The notes under the pieces were generated by a model. That model was given only the letters and a program-made list of their open reading frames with translations, had not been told where the DNA came from and did not search any database. Shown here piece after piece: positions 23,296-32,680 of a stretch of 36,453 bases of DNA (the stretch's first letter is position 1; every line of letters starts with the position of its first letter). A program made the position numbers and the translations under genes. Source of the stretch: an archaeon (GTDB lineage: Archaea > Nanobdellota > Nanobdellia > Pacearchaeales > GW2011-AR1); contig JABHLR010000001.1 in the NCBI GenBank assembly GCA_018693315.1, positions 1-36,453 of the forward strand, read 5' to 3'.

Positions 23296-23358
23296 CCCTG
23301 CCGGCGCGCTTCGCAAGTACCCTTCGGGTTAATCGAACTAAGTTCTAATGACCCTGCC
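23291..23358 (-). repeat. Duplicated tRNA-Val 3' end flanking a short element
   Basis: AATGACCCTGCC occurs at 23347-23358 (tRNA-Val 3' end on the reverse strand) and at 23291-23302. The 44 bases between include a TTCGATT-like copy of the T loop on the reverse strand and the sequence CGCTTCGCAAGTACCCTTCG, which recurs in related form inside the surface-protein gene at 35241. Confidence 0.75.
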
Positions 23359-23419
23359 AAGAATCGAACTTGGGTCTATACCAAGTCAAGGTATCGTTCT
23401 ACCATTAGACTACAGGGTC
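23349..23419 (-). tRNA. tRNA-Val(GAC)
   Basis: On the reverse strand the acceptor stem is GACCCTG/CAGGGTC, the anticodon stem ATACC/GGTAT encloses TTGACTT with anticodon GAC, and the T-arm CCAAG/CTTGG encloses TTCGATT. Discriminator A. The D stem has one C-A mismatch. No intron. Confidence 0.9.
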
Positions 23420-23465
23420 ATAAGATAGGGTTGTATTTGTGATTTTTAAAGGTTATTTAGGGGTT

Positions 23466-23497
23466 CTTAGTAAGTTAGTTACTTAGTAAGTTAGTTA
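23466..23497 (+). repeat. Two tandem 16-bp direct repeats upstream of the surface operon
   Basis: CTTAGTAAGTTAGTTA occurs twice, head to tail, ending 5 bases before the TATA-like GTTTTATAAG. The position, at or next to the transcription factor B recognition element, suggests an operator or activator site. Confidence 0.7.
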
Positions 23498-23501
23498 GGA
23501 A

Positions 23502-23511
23502 GTTTTATAAG
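23502..23511 (+). promoter_or_regulatory. TATA box of the pilin-like/giant-protein operon
   Basis: GTTTTATAAG is centred about 27 bases before the ATG at 23534, predicting a leaderless transcript that starts with the 20-codon ORF. Confidence 0.6.
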
Positions 23512-23533
23512 TGAAGCTTTCATTGTTTTTTGA

Positions 23534-23596
23534 ATGAAGAGAGAAACTTTGGAAAAGTATCAGTCTTCATTCGTGCACAGGGAGTATGCAGAATGA
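23534..23596 (+). CDS. Possible 20-residue leader peptide
   Basis: The frame MKRETLEKYQSSFVHREYAE starts at the expected leaderless transcription start, and its TGA overlaps the next ATG as ATGA at 23593. An ORF this short can be fortuitous, but the TATA spacing and the exact overlap argue for translation, perhaps to couple or regulate the operon. No similarity recognised. Confidence 0.4.
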   Translation: MKRETLEKYQSSFVHREYAE

Positions 23597-23718
23597 AGAA
23601 GTATTTACTTTTAGTTGAGGATGAAGAATTGTGGGCGAAGTTTAAGGCGAGTATACAAAAGGATATTAATAGTGAGATTATGGAATTAATTAAGGAGAAA
23701 GTGAAGAATGAAAAATAA
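23593..23718 (+). CDS. Possible 41-residue small protein
   Basis: The frame MKKYLLLVEDEELWAKFKAS then IQKDINSEIMELIKEKVKNE is amphipathic and charged. Its start overlaps the preceding 20-codon ORF and its end overlaps the start of the pilin-like gene at 23708 by 11 bases, so it sits in a chain of overlaps. The frame is open upstream to a TTG at 23530, but the ATG is more likely. Helical, ribbon-helix-helix-like length; function unknown. Confidence 0.55.
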   Translation: MKKYLLLVEDEELWAKFKASIQKDINSEIMELIKEKVKNEK

Positions 23719-25546
23719 GGGGCAGGTGACGATTTTTATAATATTGGCGGTGGTTATAGTTGGAGGAGTGATTGCTTATTTTGCTTTGAGGGATGGATTC
23801 GGAACTAGTATTCCCGAGGACATGAGGCCGGTTTATGACTATTATCTTTCGTGCTTGGAGGAGACAACGGCGCAGGGTATTGCTTTGATGGGGGAGCAAG
23901 GTGGCTATATTGAGGCGCCTGAATTTGAGGCAGGATCTGCTTACATTCCGTTTTCTTCACAGTTAGATTTTTTTGGACAAGGGGTTCCGTATTGGATGTA
24001 TGTTTCTGGTAATAATGTTTTGAAAGAGAGTGTCCCGACTAAAAATGAAATGGAGAGACAGTTGGCTAGTTATGTTAGTGAGCGATTAGTTGATTGTGAT
24101 TTTGGTGATTTTGAATTGAGTGGTTATGACGTTTATATTGAAGAAGGAGATGCTACTGCCGAAATTAATGAGTTGAGTGTTGACGTCGCTGTTGGGAATA
24201 GGATGACGATTTATAAGGATGATAATTCTGTTTTGGTTAACGATCACGATCTTTCTGTTAGTAGTAAGTTGGGGAAGTTTTATGACATGGCGGTTAGTGT
24301 TTATGACAGTGAGAAGTCGGATATGTTTTTGGAAAAATATGCCTTGGATGTTATGAGATTATATGCTCCTGTTGATGGTGTTGAGTTGAGTTGTGCTCCG
24401 AAGTTCTTTATTGATTCTGAGATTAGGGAAAACTTGACGAGAGGCCTTGAGATTAATATGAATTCGATTAAGCTTAAGGGGGATTATTATAATTTAGCGT
24501 CGGCGGATAGTGAATATTTTGTGAGGGATGTTGGGTTTGATGTTGATGAAAGTGTGAATGTTATGTACAATCCTGCTTGGCCAACTAGGATTGAGATTTA
24601 TGGGGATAGAGTTGCTAAGCCGGTTGGGACTCAAGCTGGTTTGTCTGCTCTTGGTTTTTGTTATGTGCCTTATCATTTGGTTTATGATATTAGTTTTCCT
24701 GTGATGATCCAGTTTTTTGATAATGAAGAATTGTTTCAGTTTCCTGTTAGTGTTATTGTAGATAATAGTCAGCCTCGGGAAGCTTTGCCTGCTACGTTTG
24801 GTGATGTGGATTTGGATGATGAGGTTTGTAAGTATGAGAATGCAGAAGTCAGTGTTAATACTTATGATAGTGAGTTGAATCCTGTTGAGGCTAGGTTGCA
24901 GTTTAAGTGTCTTGGTTCGATTTGTGAGATTGGAGGTACTGAGTTCGATGGGGATTCTGCTGTTTTCAGCGGCTCTGCCCCACAGTGTGTCAATGGATTT
25001 ATCGTTGCTAGTGCTGAGGGTTATGCTCAGGCGAAGTACCAGATTTCTACTAATAGCGAGAGTTCTGCAAATATTGTTTTGAAAAAGAAATATGATGTTA
25101 AGTTAGACTTGGGTGAGATTGGCGGGACTGCTGTTGTGAGTTTTACTGGAGAGGATCATTCCACTACGGTTATGTATCCGGAGGCAGATAGCGTTACGTT
25201 GGTTGAGGGGGAATATAATGTTAGTGTTTATGTTTATCAGAATTCGACCTTGACTTTTGTTGGTTCGAGTGAGAAGATGTGTGTTGATGTTCCGGTTAGT
25301 GGAGTTGGTGGTTTGCTTGGTGTCGAAGAGGAGAAGTGTTATGATGTTAATGTGCCTGGCTTTGATGTTGATATGGCTGTTATCGGTGGTGGGAAGTCTA
25401 GTGAGTATATTGCTGAGAGTGCGTTGGCTGATTCTGAAAAATTAAATTTGAATGTGCCGTTGTTCGACGTGCCTAGTTCTCTTGATGAGTTGCAGAGTAA
25501 CTATGTTTTGGTCGAAGACTCGATGGTGCTTGTGGAGTTTGTATGA
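23708..25546 (+). CDS. Pilin-like exported protein, partner of the giant protein
   Basis: The 612-residue protein starts MKNKGQVTIFIILAVVIVGG, a short basic head, Gly-Gln and a hydrophobic helix, like class III (type IV pilin) signals. The rest is extracellular in character: DYYLSCLEETTAQGIALMGE near residue 45 and several beta-rich segments with conserved cysteines (CAPKFF, DFEL, LKCLGSICEIGG). The C terminus DELQSNYVLVEDSMVLVEFV follows a Cys-containing beta region. I recall similar KGQVTIFI proteins as common in DPANN archaea, but with no assigned function. Its TGA overlaps the ATG of the 2359-residue gene (ATGA at 25543), so the two are translationally coupled and probably form one surface complex. 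Confidence 0.85.
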   Translation: MKNKGQVTIFIILAVVIVGGVIAYFALRDGFGTSIPEDMRPVYDYYLSCLEETTAQGIALMGEQGGYIEAPEFEAGSAYIPFSSQLDFFGQGVPYWMYVSGNNVLKESVPTKNEMERQLASYVSERLVDCDFGDFELSGYDVYIEEGDATAEINELSVDVAVGNRMTIYKDDNSVLVNDHDLSVSSKLGKFYDMAVSVYDSEKSDMFLEKYALDVMRLYAPVDGVELSCAPKFFIDSEIRENLTRGLEINMNSIKLKGDYYNLASADSEYFVRDVGFDVDESVNVMYNPAWPTRIEIYGDRVAKPVGTQAGLSALGFCYVPYHLVYDISFPVMIQFFDNEELFQFPVSVIVDNSQPREALPATFGDVDLDDEVCKYENAEVSVNTYDSELNPVEARLQFKCLGSICEIGGTEFDGDSAVFSGSAPQCVNGFIVASAEGYAQAKYQISTNSESSANIVLKKKYDVKLDLGEIGGTAVVSFTGEDHSTTVMYPEADSVTLVEGEYNVSVYVYQNSTLTFVGSSEKMCVDVPVSGVGGLLGVEEEKCYDVNVPGFDVDMAVIGGGKSSEYIAESALADSEKLNLNVPLFDVPSSLDELQSNYVLVEDSMVLVEFV

Positions 25547-28500
25547 ATTTAAAATTTATGAGTTGTTTTATGATAATGTTGGTTGTGTTTGGAAGTTTCG
25601 CTCCTTTCGCTACGGCGGCGTTTGGTAATGCGGCTGCGAGTGGTGGGTTTTATTCGGGAGGGACGAGTTCTTCTGTGAATACTTGGCAGAGTAGTCGTCC
25701 GACGTTTGATGGATTCTATGCTGGATCGATGGATACTTACTGGCCGATTTTGTCTAATCTTAAGGAGGATCAGTGTGATTCGGTTACTAGTGATTTTATT
25801 ATAGCGATTCCTCCGATGGGGTGTTCCCCTACTGTTGTTAGGAGTGATTTACTTGCTGAGCAGAATGTTCCGGTATTTTGTCAGTTGTCAGCGATTCGTG
25901 TAAATCCTTTGATTGATGTGTCGACAATAAAGAGTATTTCATTTAAGGGAGATTATCCTGAAGAGGTTGCTGGAATTAGTTTTCATCCTGCCAAGGCTGC
26001 TGTTAGGAGCTATAAGACTTTGATTGGGAGTCCGATTGAGGAGAATATTGGTTATGTTGTGATTGTTTTGAAGAGGCAGCCGGATGAGAGGAATTTGGAG
26101 GAGTATGTTAGTGGGATGCTAACAGCGAGTGTTAGGTATGATGCGGAGGGTTCGTTTGGTGTCGGGGCTGCTGAGTATTATCTTGAGCCCGTTGGTGATG
26201 ATGAATGGAATAGAAGTTCTGCTGCGAAGTCTTCTTTTTGGGCGGGGAAGGGTTATGTTAGGGCGAAAAGTATTGATGATGATGGGGCTACTCTGGAAGT
26301 TTTGACTGATAAGGATAGTGTTTATCGGACTGTTACCCTGAAGGAGGGTGAGACTAGTAATAGAATTTATTATCCGGGTCAGTATTGTACGGCGGCTATG
26401 AAGTTGAAGTTGAACAAGATTGATAATAGCGAGGATATGGCGAGGATTGATATTGACGGTGATAATTATTGGGTTAGAAAGGGAAGTCGGTTACTTGGGG
26501 GGAAGTGTACTGTTAGAGATTTGAATGTGTTTCCTGGAAGTGCGGGGGAGATTGAGATTGCTTGTTCTGGGGAGAAGACGTTTAAGTTGGAGTTGGCGAA
26601 TCGAGAGGTTGTTTTGAATAATGGGACAAATGTTAGTGTTATGATTGGGGGGAGTATTAAGGGTAAAGATAAGAAGGATTATTATTTGGGGTATTATGGG
26701 AGCAATAAGAACTTGAATACTACCAGTGGAGAGTTTGTAGTTTTGTTTAATGATAAGTTGAATGAGGACGATGTTAGCGAGATTACTCGTGTTTTTGAGG
26801 GTTCTGATTTAAAGAGTGAAGAGGAGGTTGCTAGTGCACTTTTAGATAAAAAGATTTTTCGTAAGGATTATAGTAAGGTGATTATTCTTGGGAAGGGGGT
26901 GTATGATTCGAAGTCTGGAATCACATTTGATTCAATAAAAGGCAAGGATTCTTCGAGTAGGTATGATGCAGAAACAGGTGTTCCTAAGTATTTGAAACTT
27001 GGTCGTGATACGACTATGAGCTTGATTGATGATTTTGGTTCGGAGAAAAAAGAGAATGGTGAGGCGTGGGGAGAGAATGCTTTGTATGAGCAGATTAAGT
27101 TGGCTAGAGAAGCTGGTGATTCGGGCATGCAAGAGGAATTGATCCAGGTGTTTTTGCGGAAGTATCCTAAGAGTGCCAGTGTTGATCATATGAGGGATTT
27201 GAAGTTGGGGATTGATCGTTATGACCTTGGGACTTCGTCTAAGAATATTTTTATAAATAATTATAATTATAATATTCGTGTTAGTGGTTTTGTGACTGGA
27301 GGTGGTTATGAAGACACTGTTGATGTTCATGTTAATGGGAGAAGTTCTAAGAGCTTGAAGAGGAGTGAGATTTATGATGGAAGCTTGAATGAAATAGATG
27401 ATTCTAAAAATAAAACTACTACTGTTCCTCGTTTGACGGTTGTGGATATTGACGGGAGGAGCGCGAAGTTTAGTTATAGTTGGAGAGATGCGGATAAAGA
27501 TCGTGTGAGAAGTACTAGTTTTACTGTTAGCGTTGGTGATTCTAAGAATGTTGGAGGGACAGAGTTTAAAGTTAGTGATACGAATGTCAAAGAGGTTGCT
27601 TATGTTAGTTTGATCCCTGAAGTTAGGAATACGAAGACCGAGGCGAATTTTACTTTCAAGATTGGTATAGAGAAGAGGTTGTTTGAGATTAGTCCCGAGG
27701 CAGCGAAGAGAAAGGTGAAGAATTTGAATAAGAGTATTGCTGAGTGGGAGGATAGGATTGAGAAATTGGGAGGCTTGATTAAAGGATTGAAAGCTGCGTG
27801 TTTTGCGACCAGTACGGTTTTGACATTGAAGACGATGTTTAGTGGTTTTGTTAATGGGGAGGCTTTGGCGAGGGAGAGGGTTATGAGTGCGTTTAGGGAG
27901 AAGTGTCGGGCCGAGGGGGCGAAGTCGTCTGTTGAGTTGCAGAAGTGTTATAGTAGTGATAAATATAAGGATCAGATTGCGGCGGCGATTGCAAATTATG
28001 GAAGTAGTGTTAGCGCGGTTAATAAGGATGTGAAATGTGCTGAGAATGCTACGACTGTTGGTGGTGGATTTTTGGAGACGAAGGTTGTTAACACCGAGGC
28101 GTATGTTAATAGGTTGTCTACATGTGCTACGTTGAGTAATGATTGGAGTTATACGATTGGGGATATAGTTGTTACAAAAGCACATTTGACAGATGCTAGT
28201 GATTATCAGGCTGTTCTTTTGAAAGAGGAGGCTTGTAAGAAGCCGGGTGTTGCTTGTGATATGGCGACGGCTGAAATGAGGAAGGCGTTGAGTGATAATC
28301 TTGAGAGGATTAATGTCGATAGGTTTGTTGAGGATAATAATGAAGTTACTGGAGTTAAGGTTCCTGCTGCTGTTAGTTCGAATAAGGATGCTATTGTTCA
28401 GAAGGCGATTAGCGCGAAGGGCTCGAAGATGGTTCATGACGAGAAGAATTATTTGGTTCAGGTTTATGACCCGGAAGATGCGACTAAGAGATATTATATG

Positions 28501-31500
28501 GAGCTTACGAAGGATAAGAAAGTGATGGGCATTTATGATTTGAATGGAGAGGTTGTGGACGATAGTGATAGTTATCTTGAGAGAAGGGTTCTTGAGAAGT
28601 ATAGTTTTTATATTCCTGCCAGCGATGATGCTTCTTGTACGAATAAGATTGCGAGTCCGTTTGTTAGATATCATGAGGAGAACAATAAGCAAGGTTTCGC
28701 TGCGGTTGTGCCGTTCGATTTGAATAATGGTTGGTATGCTTATGTTGACAAGGGTGATTATACTGAGAGTGGAGTTGCTAACGCGTTTTGGATTTGTAGT
28801 GTTGGTGGTGATGGCACGATTGATAATGGTCCTAGTGGCGGAAAAGACAAGTGTGTTAGGATGAGTAGCAGTATTGGTTCGAATGTTTTGTTTACTCCTT
28901 GTCCGAAGAAGAGTAGTAGTGAGATTAAGAGAATGTATTCAAAGGCTGAGGCTGCGATTCGTGAGGCGAATAGGAATGGCCAGGGGATTACTGTTGATGG
29001 GAAGTTTGTTAGTAAGACTTCGCCGATTGGTCCGGCTTCGTCTGGAATTGAGTGTTCTGATTTTATGAGTGTTGAAGATTGTAATTTGATGTTTAATGTT
29101 TGTGATCCTGTGATTTGTCCGACGAGCAGATGTGATTTAGGAGGGGCGTTTCCTGTTGCGGATGTTATTCAGTCTGGGATTATTGGTTCGATTGCTTTGT
29201 GTCTGCCTAATTTTGGAAATCCTGCCGATGGTGGCGTTGCTGTTCCGATTTGTTTGTCGGGAGTTCATGCTGGCTTGGATTCTTATGTTTCGATTTTGAA
29301 GAGTCATCGGGATTGTCTTGTTAGGAATATTGAGACTGGGGAGTACACTGGAATTTGTGACGAGATTACTGCGGTTTACATGTGTGAGTTTTTCTGGGGG
29401 CAGATTTCTCCTATACTTGATCATTTGGCTGTGAAGTTTGTTGAGGCAATGTATACTGGGTTTCAGACTAGAGGTGGTGCTGAGTATTTGACAATTCAGA
29501 AGTCTTTTGATAATGTCGATAAGTCTGTTGATTATTTTACTTCGAATTATGCGGCTGGTGCGTTTAGGGCATTTGACATGAGGAGCGTTGAGGAAGTTGG
29601 TGGCACGGTTTGTAAGGGCTTTGTTGGTAGTAGTGTTCCGACTTCGGCTGATGCGCTTGACAGTCTCTTAGAGCCTGAGAGTCCGCCGCAGTTCTATGCT
29701 TACTTTAGTGAGAGTTTGTTCAGCGAGGCTACTGTTCCGTCGTCGAGTCACTATAAGGTTTATTATCATATTTATGCTGGCAATGATCGTGGTGCTCAGT
29801 ATAGGGTTTATTTGAAGAATCCTCCTGAGTCTAGTTATTATTCTACTCGGCAGATTTTGTTGGTTGATAGTGGGTATGCTGCGAAAGGTATTGCTGCTGA
29901 TGAGGCTGCTGATTTCACGGCGCCTTCTGGGTATAAGGAGTTGTGTGTGAGTATTAATGGTCAGGATGAGTGTGGGTTTGGGAGCGTGACGAGTGACTTT
30001 GGTTTGAATTATGCTTCGCAGGCCTTTGTTGCGGATCAGGCAGATGATAGGGCGATTCAGACTACTGAGGATTGCGTGACTACTTCGACTAGCATGTGGG
30101 GAATGGTTAATCCGAATTTGCAGGCTGGTGCTGAGAAGTCGATTAGTTTTCCTGGAGGTCCTCAGAATGATATTGCTGATACTGGTCTTGTGAGAATTTG
30201 TGCTAGTTCTAATCCTGAGCAGGGGATTGTTTCTGGGAATGATATTTATTGTAAGCCGAGTAAGAATGCTGAGGTTGGTGAGAATAAGACGATTGTGAAT
30301 CCAAGTTGTGGGGCTGGGAATTCTTGTAAAGATATTGAGGGCGATGCCAGTGTTGATGTTGGGATTTGTCATGGTGGGGATAATAAGAAGATGGTTAGTA
30401 CTGGGCGATGGGCTGATGTTGGATATTGTGATACACCGACGGTGAGGTGTTGGCTTGATAGTACTAGCGTTAAGGAGAATTTGGATTTATATGCGGCCGT
30501 TAATGGGATTGATAGCGTTGAGGATTTAGCTAGGAACGCTGAGGATTTGAAGGCGCTTGCGGAGCAGTATAAGGATGTTATGGAGAAGTTGAGGGTTCAG
30601 AAGGATAAGATTGAGAAATTGAAGGGTGATGATTTGAAGTTGTATGATGATTTGGAATTGAGCCCGGCCGCTAAGGATATTATTTTAGCTTTGGATCAGA
30701 TTGCGGGTGTTGGTAACAATAATGGTCAGGGTAGCAATGCGAATAAGGCTGAGGCTTTGTTTTTGAAGGTTAGTGTTTATCGGGCTGTTGTTGAGGCTCT
30801 GAGGTCCGCAAACCCTCACGTGAGGGCTGTTGGGAAGAGGCCACCGGTTGTTGTGTCGAGTGAGAGTGAGAGTTCTGGGGGGAATCTTGGTGATGTGGAG
30901 TTGGATTATGCTGATGAGCTGAAGGAGCGTTTCCCGGATAGGGGGATGGATATTGATATGTGGATTGCAGATGGTGGGAATGTTTATGATCTTGGTGAGT
31001 TTTTGGAGGCTGGAATACTTGATGATGTTTTGGCGGGTGATTCTGATTTTTCTAATGACCCGGCTGTGACTGTGAGTGAGCCTGAGGTTGAGGATGGGGT
31101 AGAAAGGGTTATTGATAGTGAAATTGAGGTTGGATTTGTTTTGAATGGTGATGAGATTAGGAATAATGGGGGACCTACAGGGATGAAGCTTGTTAATAAG
31201 GATGGTACTTTTTATAATATTGTTGAAACCAGTAGTGGGGAAAAGCTTGGAACTATTATTAATGGTGTTATTAGCGTTGGTGATAGGAGTAATGCTGATG
31301 ATTATTCGGTTGAAGTTGAAGCTAGTCTGCTTATTGGATGGAGATTTGATGATGATTCTGGGAAATTTGAGTTTGGTGAGGTTATTTCCAGTGAAGTTAG
31401 TAGTGCTGGCGAGGTGAGCGTTTCGAGTAATGAGGACGAGAGTATGAATGCTTTATTAGATGAAAAGAATATTCGCTTGCAGTTTTATGATGTTCCTTTG

Positions 31501-32622
31501 GGGGATGTTCTTGACGGTTTTGCAGGGGATTATCCTTTTTTGAGAGTTGATGAGTTTGCCTTTGATGGGACTGATTTAGGTGAGAAGAAGATTACTCTTG
31601 TAGAATCTGAGGAAGTTAGTCTTAGGGAAGCATTGGATAAGATTAGCGAGGTTAAGTATTATGTTGGTAATGGGATTGTTTTTGTTACTGCGGCTGATGG
31701 TGAGAGTATTGGTTCTATGGGTGCTAGTGTTTCGAGTAGCGAGGCTGGTGAAGAGGCTGTTGTTGCGGCTGGTGAAGAGGTTGTTGATGACGTGGAGGCT
31801 GTGTTGTTTAGGTCAGATTTGATGATAATACCAGAAGAGGTTAGGGTGGATTATTCTGATTATTTGCCAGAGGGGGCTTATTATTTCACTGGCAGTGATG
31901 GGAATATTTATGATCATGATGGGAATTTGTTAGGTGATTATAATTATTATGATATTTCTTTTGATGATGATGTTACTGAGCCTGTTGTTGCGGCTCCTGA
32001 AGAGGTTGCTGAGGTAGCGAGGCTTTCCGCCAAGAAATCGATTTCAGATTTTGATAGTTATTTGATTTCAGGTGATTGGTTGTATCGTGTTTCCAATGGG
32101 GAGATGATTAAAACCAAATTTTATATGGATGATGGTGGAAATTCAATTATGTTAGATGTTCCAGGTTTGTGGAATGAAAAGATTGGGGCAATTTCTTGGG
32201 GTCCCTATGAGGTCAGCGATAGGCATTTTGTGGCTAGAGGGGAAGTAAAAAGCGCTATTTCTTATAGTGAAGATGGTCAGGATATCTATATTGCGGAAGG
32301 AATTAGGGTTATGTATAGCGAATATTTTGATGTGGGTATTCTTTTAAGTAAGGGATTTTCTAATACAGGATATATAATTTCAAATGATTATTTTTACAGT
32401 TTTAGCGATATGCCTATAGGAAAAACTGAATTTTATATGGATGGTAAGGATACGATTATGATGGACATTCCTGGCTTTTTGAAATTTGATAAGACTGCTG
32501 GTTCGATTTATGAAGGCAAGATACATACTGGGACCTGGGGGAGGTTGCCAAGCTCGGTACATGGGGCGGAGGTTATTTATGATGATGATTCTGAGATAGG
32601 TTTTGTTTTAATAGGCAATTAG
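25543..32622 (+). CDS. Giant secreted Cys-rich protein (2359 residues) with STN-like domain
   Basis: An N-terminal signal peptide (MNLKFMSCFMIMLVVFGSFA, cleavage near FATAAFG) precedes a conserved head (FDGFYAGSMDTYWPIL, IPPMGCSPTVVRSDLLAEQN). Next come beta-rich modules, a helical tetratricopeptide-like stretch with YEQIKLAREAGDSGMQEELI near base 27090, a coiled coil then a hydrophobic segment (27700-27840), and a Cys-rich block (about 29090-29400: CDPVICPTSRCDLGG, CLPNFGNP) with further hydrophobic helices. Near 31450-31700 a segment, IRLQFYDVPLGDVLDGFAG then SLREALDKISEVKYYVGNGI, looks like a secretin/TonB N-terminal (STN) domain. Two related units (about 32065-32180 and 32370-32480) end the protein. 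It is probably a surface or envelope-spanning machine component; function unknown. Confidence 0.88.
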   Translation: MNLKFMSCFMIMLVVFGSFAPFATAAFGNAAASGGFYSGGTSSSVNTWQSSRPTFDGFYAGSMDTYWPILSNLKEDQCDSVTSDFIIAIPPMGCSPTVVRSDLLAEQNVPVFCQLSAIRVNPLIDVSTIKSISFKGDYPEEVAGISFHPAKAAVRSYKTLIGSPIEENIGYVVIVLKRQPDERNLEEYVSGMLTASVRYDAEGSFGVGAAEYYLEPVGDDEWNRSSAAKSSFWAGKGYVRAKSIDDDGATLEVLTDKDSVYRTVTLKEGETSNRIYYPGQYCTAAMKLKLNKIDNSEDMARIDIDGDNYWVRKGSRLLGGKCTVRDLNVFPGSAGEIEIACSGEKTFKLELANREVVLNNGTNVSVMIGGSIKGKDKKDYYLGYYGSNKNLNTTSGEFVVLFNDKLNEDDVSEITRVFEGSDLKSEEEVASALLDKKIFRKDYSKVIILGKGVYDSKSGITFDSIKGKDSSSRYDAETGVPKYLKLGRDTTMSLIDDFGSEKKENGEAWGENALYEQIKLAREAGDSGMQEELIQVFLRKYPKSASVDHMRDLKLGIDRYDLGTSSKNIFINNYNYNIRVSGFVTGGGYEDTVDVHVNGRSSKSLKRSEIYDGSLNEIDDSKNKTTTVPRLTVVDIDGRSAKFSYSWRDADKDRVRSTSFTVSVGDSKNVGGTEFKVSDTNVKEVAYVSLIPEVRNTKTEANFTFKIGIEKRLFEISPEAAKRKVKNLNKSIAEWEDRIEKLGGLIKGLKAACFATSTVLTLKTMFSGFVNGEALARERVMSAFREKCRAEGAKSSVELQKCYSSDKYKDQIAAAIANYGSSVSAVNKDVKCAENATTVGGGFLETKVVNTEAYVNRLSTCATLSNDWSYTIGDIVVTKAHLTDASDYQAVLLKEEACKKPGVACDMATAEMRKALSDNLERINVDRFVEDNNEVTGVKVPAAVSSNKDAIVQKAISAKGSKMVHDEKNYLVQVYDPEDATKRYYMELTKDKKVMGIYDLNGEVVDDSDSYLERRVLEKYSFYIPASDDASCTNKIASPFVRYHEENNKQGFAAVVPFDLNNGWYAYVDKGDYTESGVANAFWICSVGGDGTIDNGPSGGKDKCVRMSSSIGSNVLFTPCPKKSSSEIKRMYSKAEAAIREANRNGQGITVDGKFVSKTSPIGPASSGIECSDFMSVEDCNLMFNVCDPVICPTSRCDLGGAFPVADVIQSGIIGSIALCLPNFGNPADGGVAVPICLSGVHAGLDSYVSILKSHRDCLVRNIETGEYTGICDEITAVYMCEFFWGQISPILDHLAVKFVEAMYTGFQTRGGAEYLTIQKSFDNVDKSVDYFTSNYAAGAFRAFDMRSVEEVGGTVCKGFVGSSVPTSADALDSLLEPESPPQFYAYFSESLFSEATVPSSSHYKVYYHIYAGNDRGAQYRVYLKNPPESSYYSTRQILLVDSGYAAKGIAADEAADFTAPSGYKELCVSINGQDECGFGSVTSDFGLNYASQAFVADQADDRAIQTTEDCVTTSTSMWGMVNPNLQAGAEKSISFPGGPQNDIADTGLVRICASSNPEQGIVSGNDIYCKPSKNAEVGENKTIVNPSCGAGNSCKDIEGDASVDVGICHGGDNKKMVSTGRWADVGYCDTPTVRCWLDSTSVKENLDLYAAVNGIDSVEDLARNAEDLKALAEQYKDVMEKLRVQKDKIEKLKGDDLKLYDDLELSPAAKDIILALDQIAGVGNNNGQGSNANKAEALFLKVSVYRAVVEALRSANPHVRAVGKRPPVVVSSESESSGGNLGDVELDYADELKERFPDRGMDIDMWIADGGNVYDLGEFLEAGILDDVLAGDSDFSNDPAVTVSEPEVEDGVERVIDSEIEVGFVLNGDEIRNNGGPTGMKLVNKDGTFYNIVETSSGEKLGTIINGVISVGDRSNADDYSVEVEASLLIGWRFDDDSGKFEFGEVISSEVSSAGEVSVSSNEDESMNALLDEKNIRLQFYDVPLGDVLDGFAGDYPFLRVDEFAFDGTDLGEKKITLVESEEVSLREALDKISEVKYYVGNGIVFVTAADGESIGSMGASVSSSEAGEEAVVAAGEEVVDDVEAVLFRSDLMIIPEEVRVDYSDYLPEGAYYFTGSDGNIYDHDGNLLGDYNYYDISFDDDVTEPVVAAPEEVAEVARLSAKKSISDFDSYLISGDWLYRVSNGEMIKTKFYMDDGGNSIMLDVPGLWNEKIGAISWGPYEVSDRHFVARGEVKSAISYSEDGQDIYIAEGIRVMYSEYFDVGILLSKGFSNTGYIISNDYFYSFSDMPIGKTEFYMDGKDTIMMDIPGFLKFDKTAGSIYEGKIHTGTWGRLPSSVHGAEVIYDDDSEIGFVLIGN

Positions 32623-32643
32623 CTTTTTATTAGAAACAAGTAA

Positions 32644-32652
32644 CTTTTTATA
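32644..32652 (+). promoter_or_regulatory. TATA-like box of tRNA-Leu
   Basis: CTTTTTATA (ending near 32652) lies about 30-35 bases before the tRNA-Leu 5' end, suitable for an archaeal tRNA promoter. Confidence 0.45.
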
Positions 32653-32680
32653 CCAAATAATTCATTCAATATTATCCACT

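Noticed and set aside
26932-28692. 586-codon reverse frame within the giant gene
   Set aside because: Composition artefact; the forward protein has a signal peptide and conserved Cys blocks.
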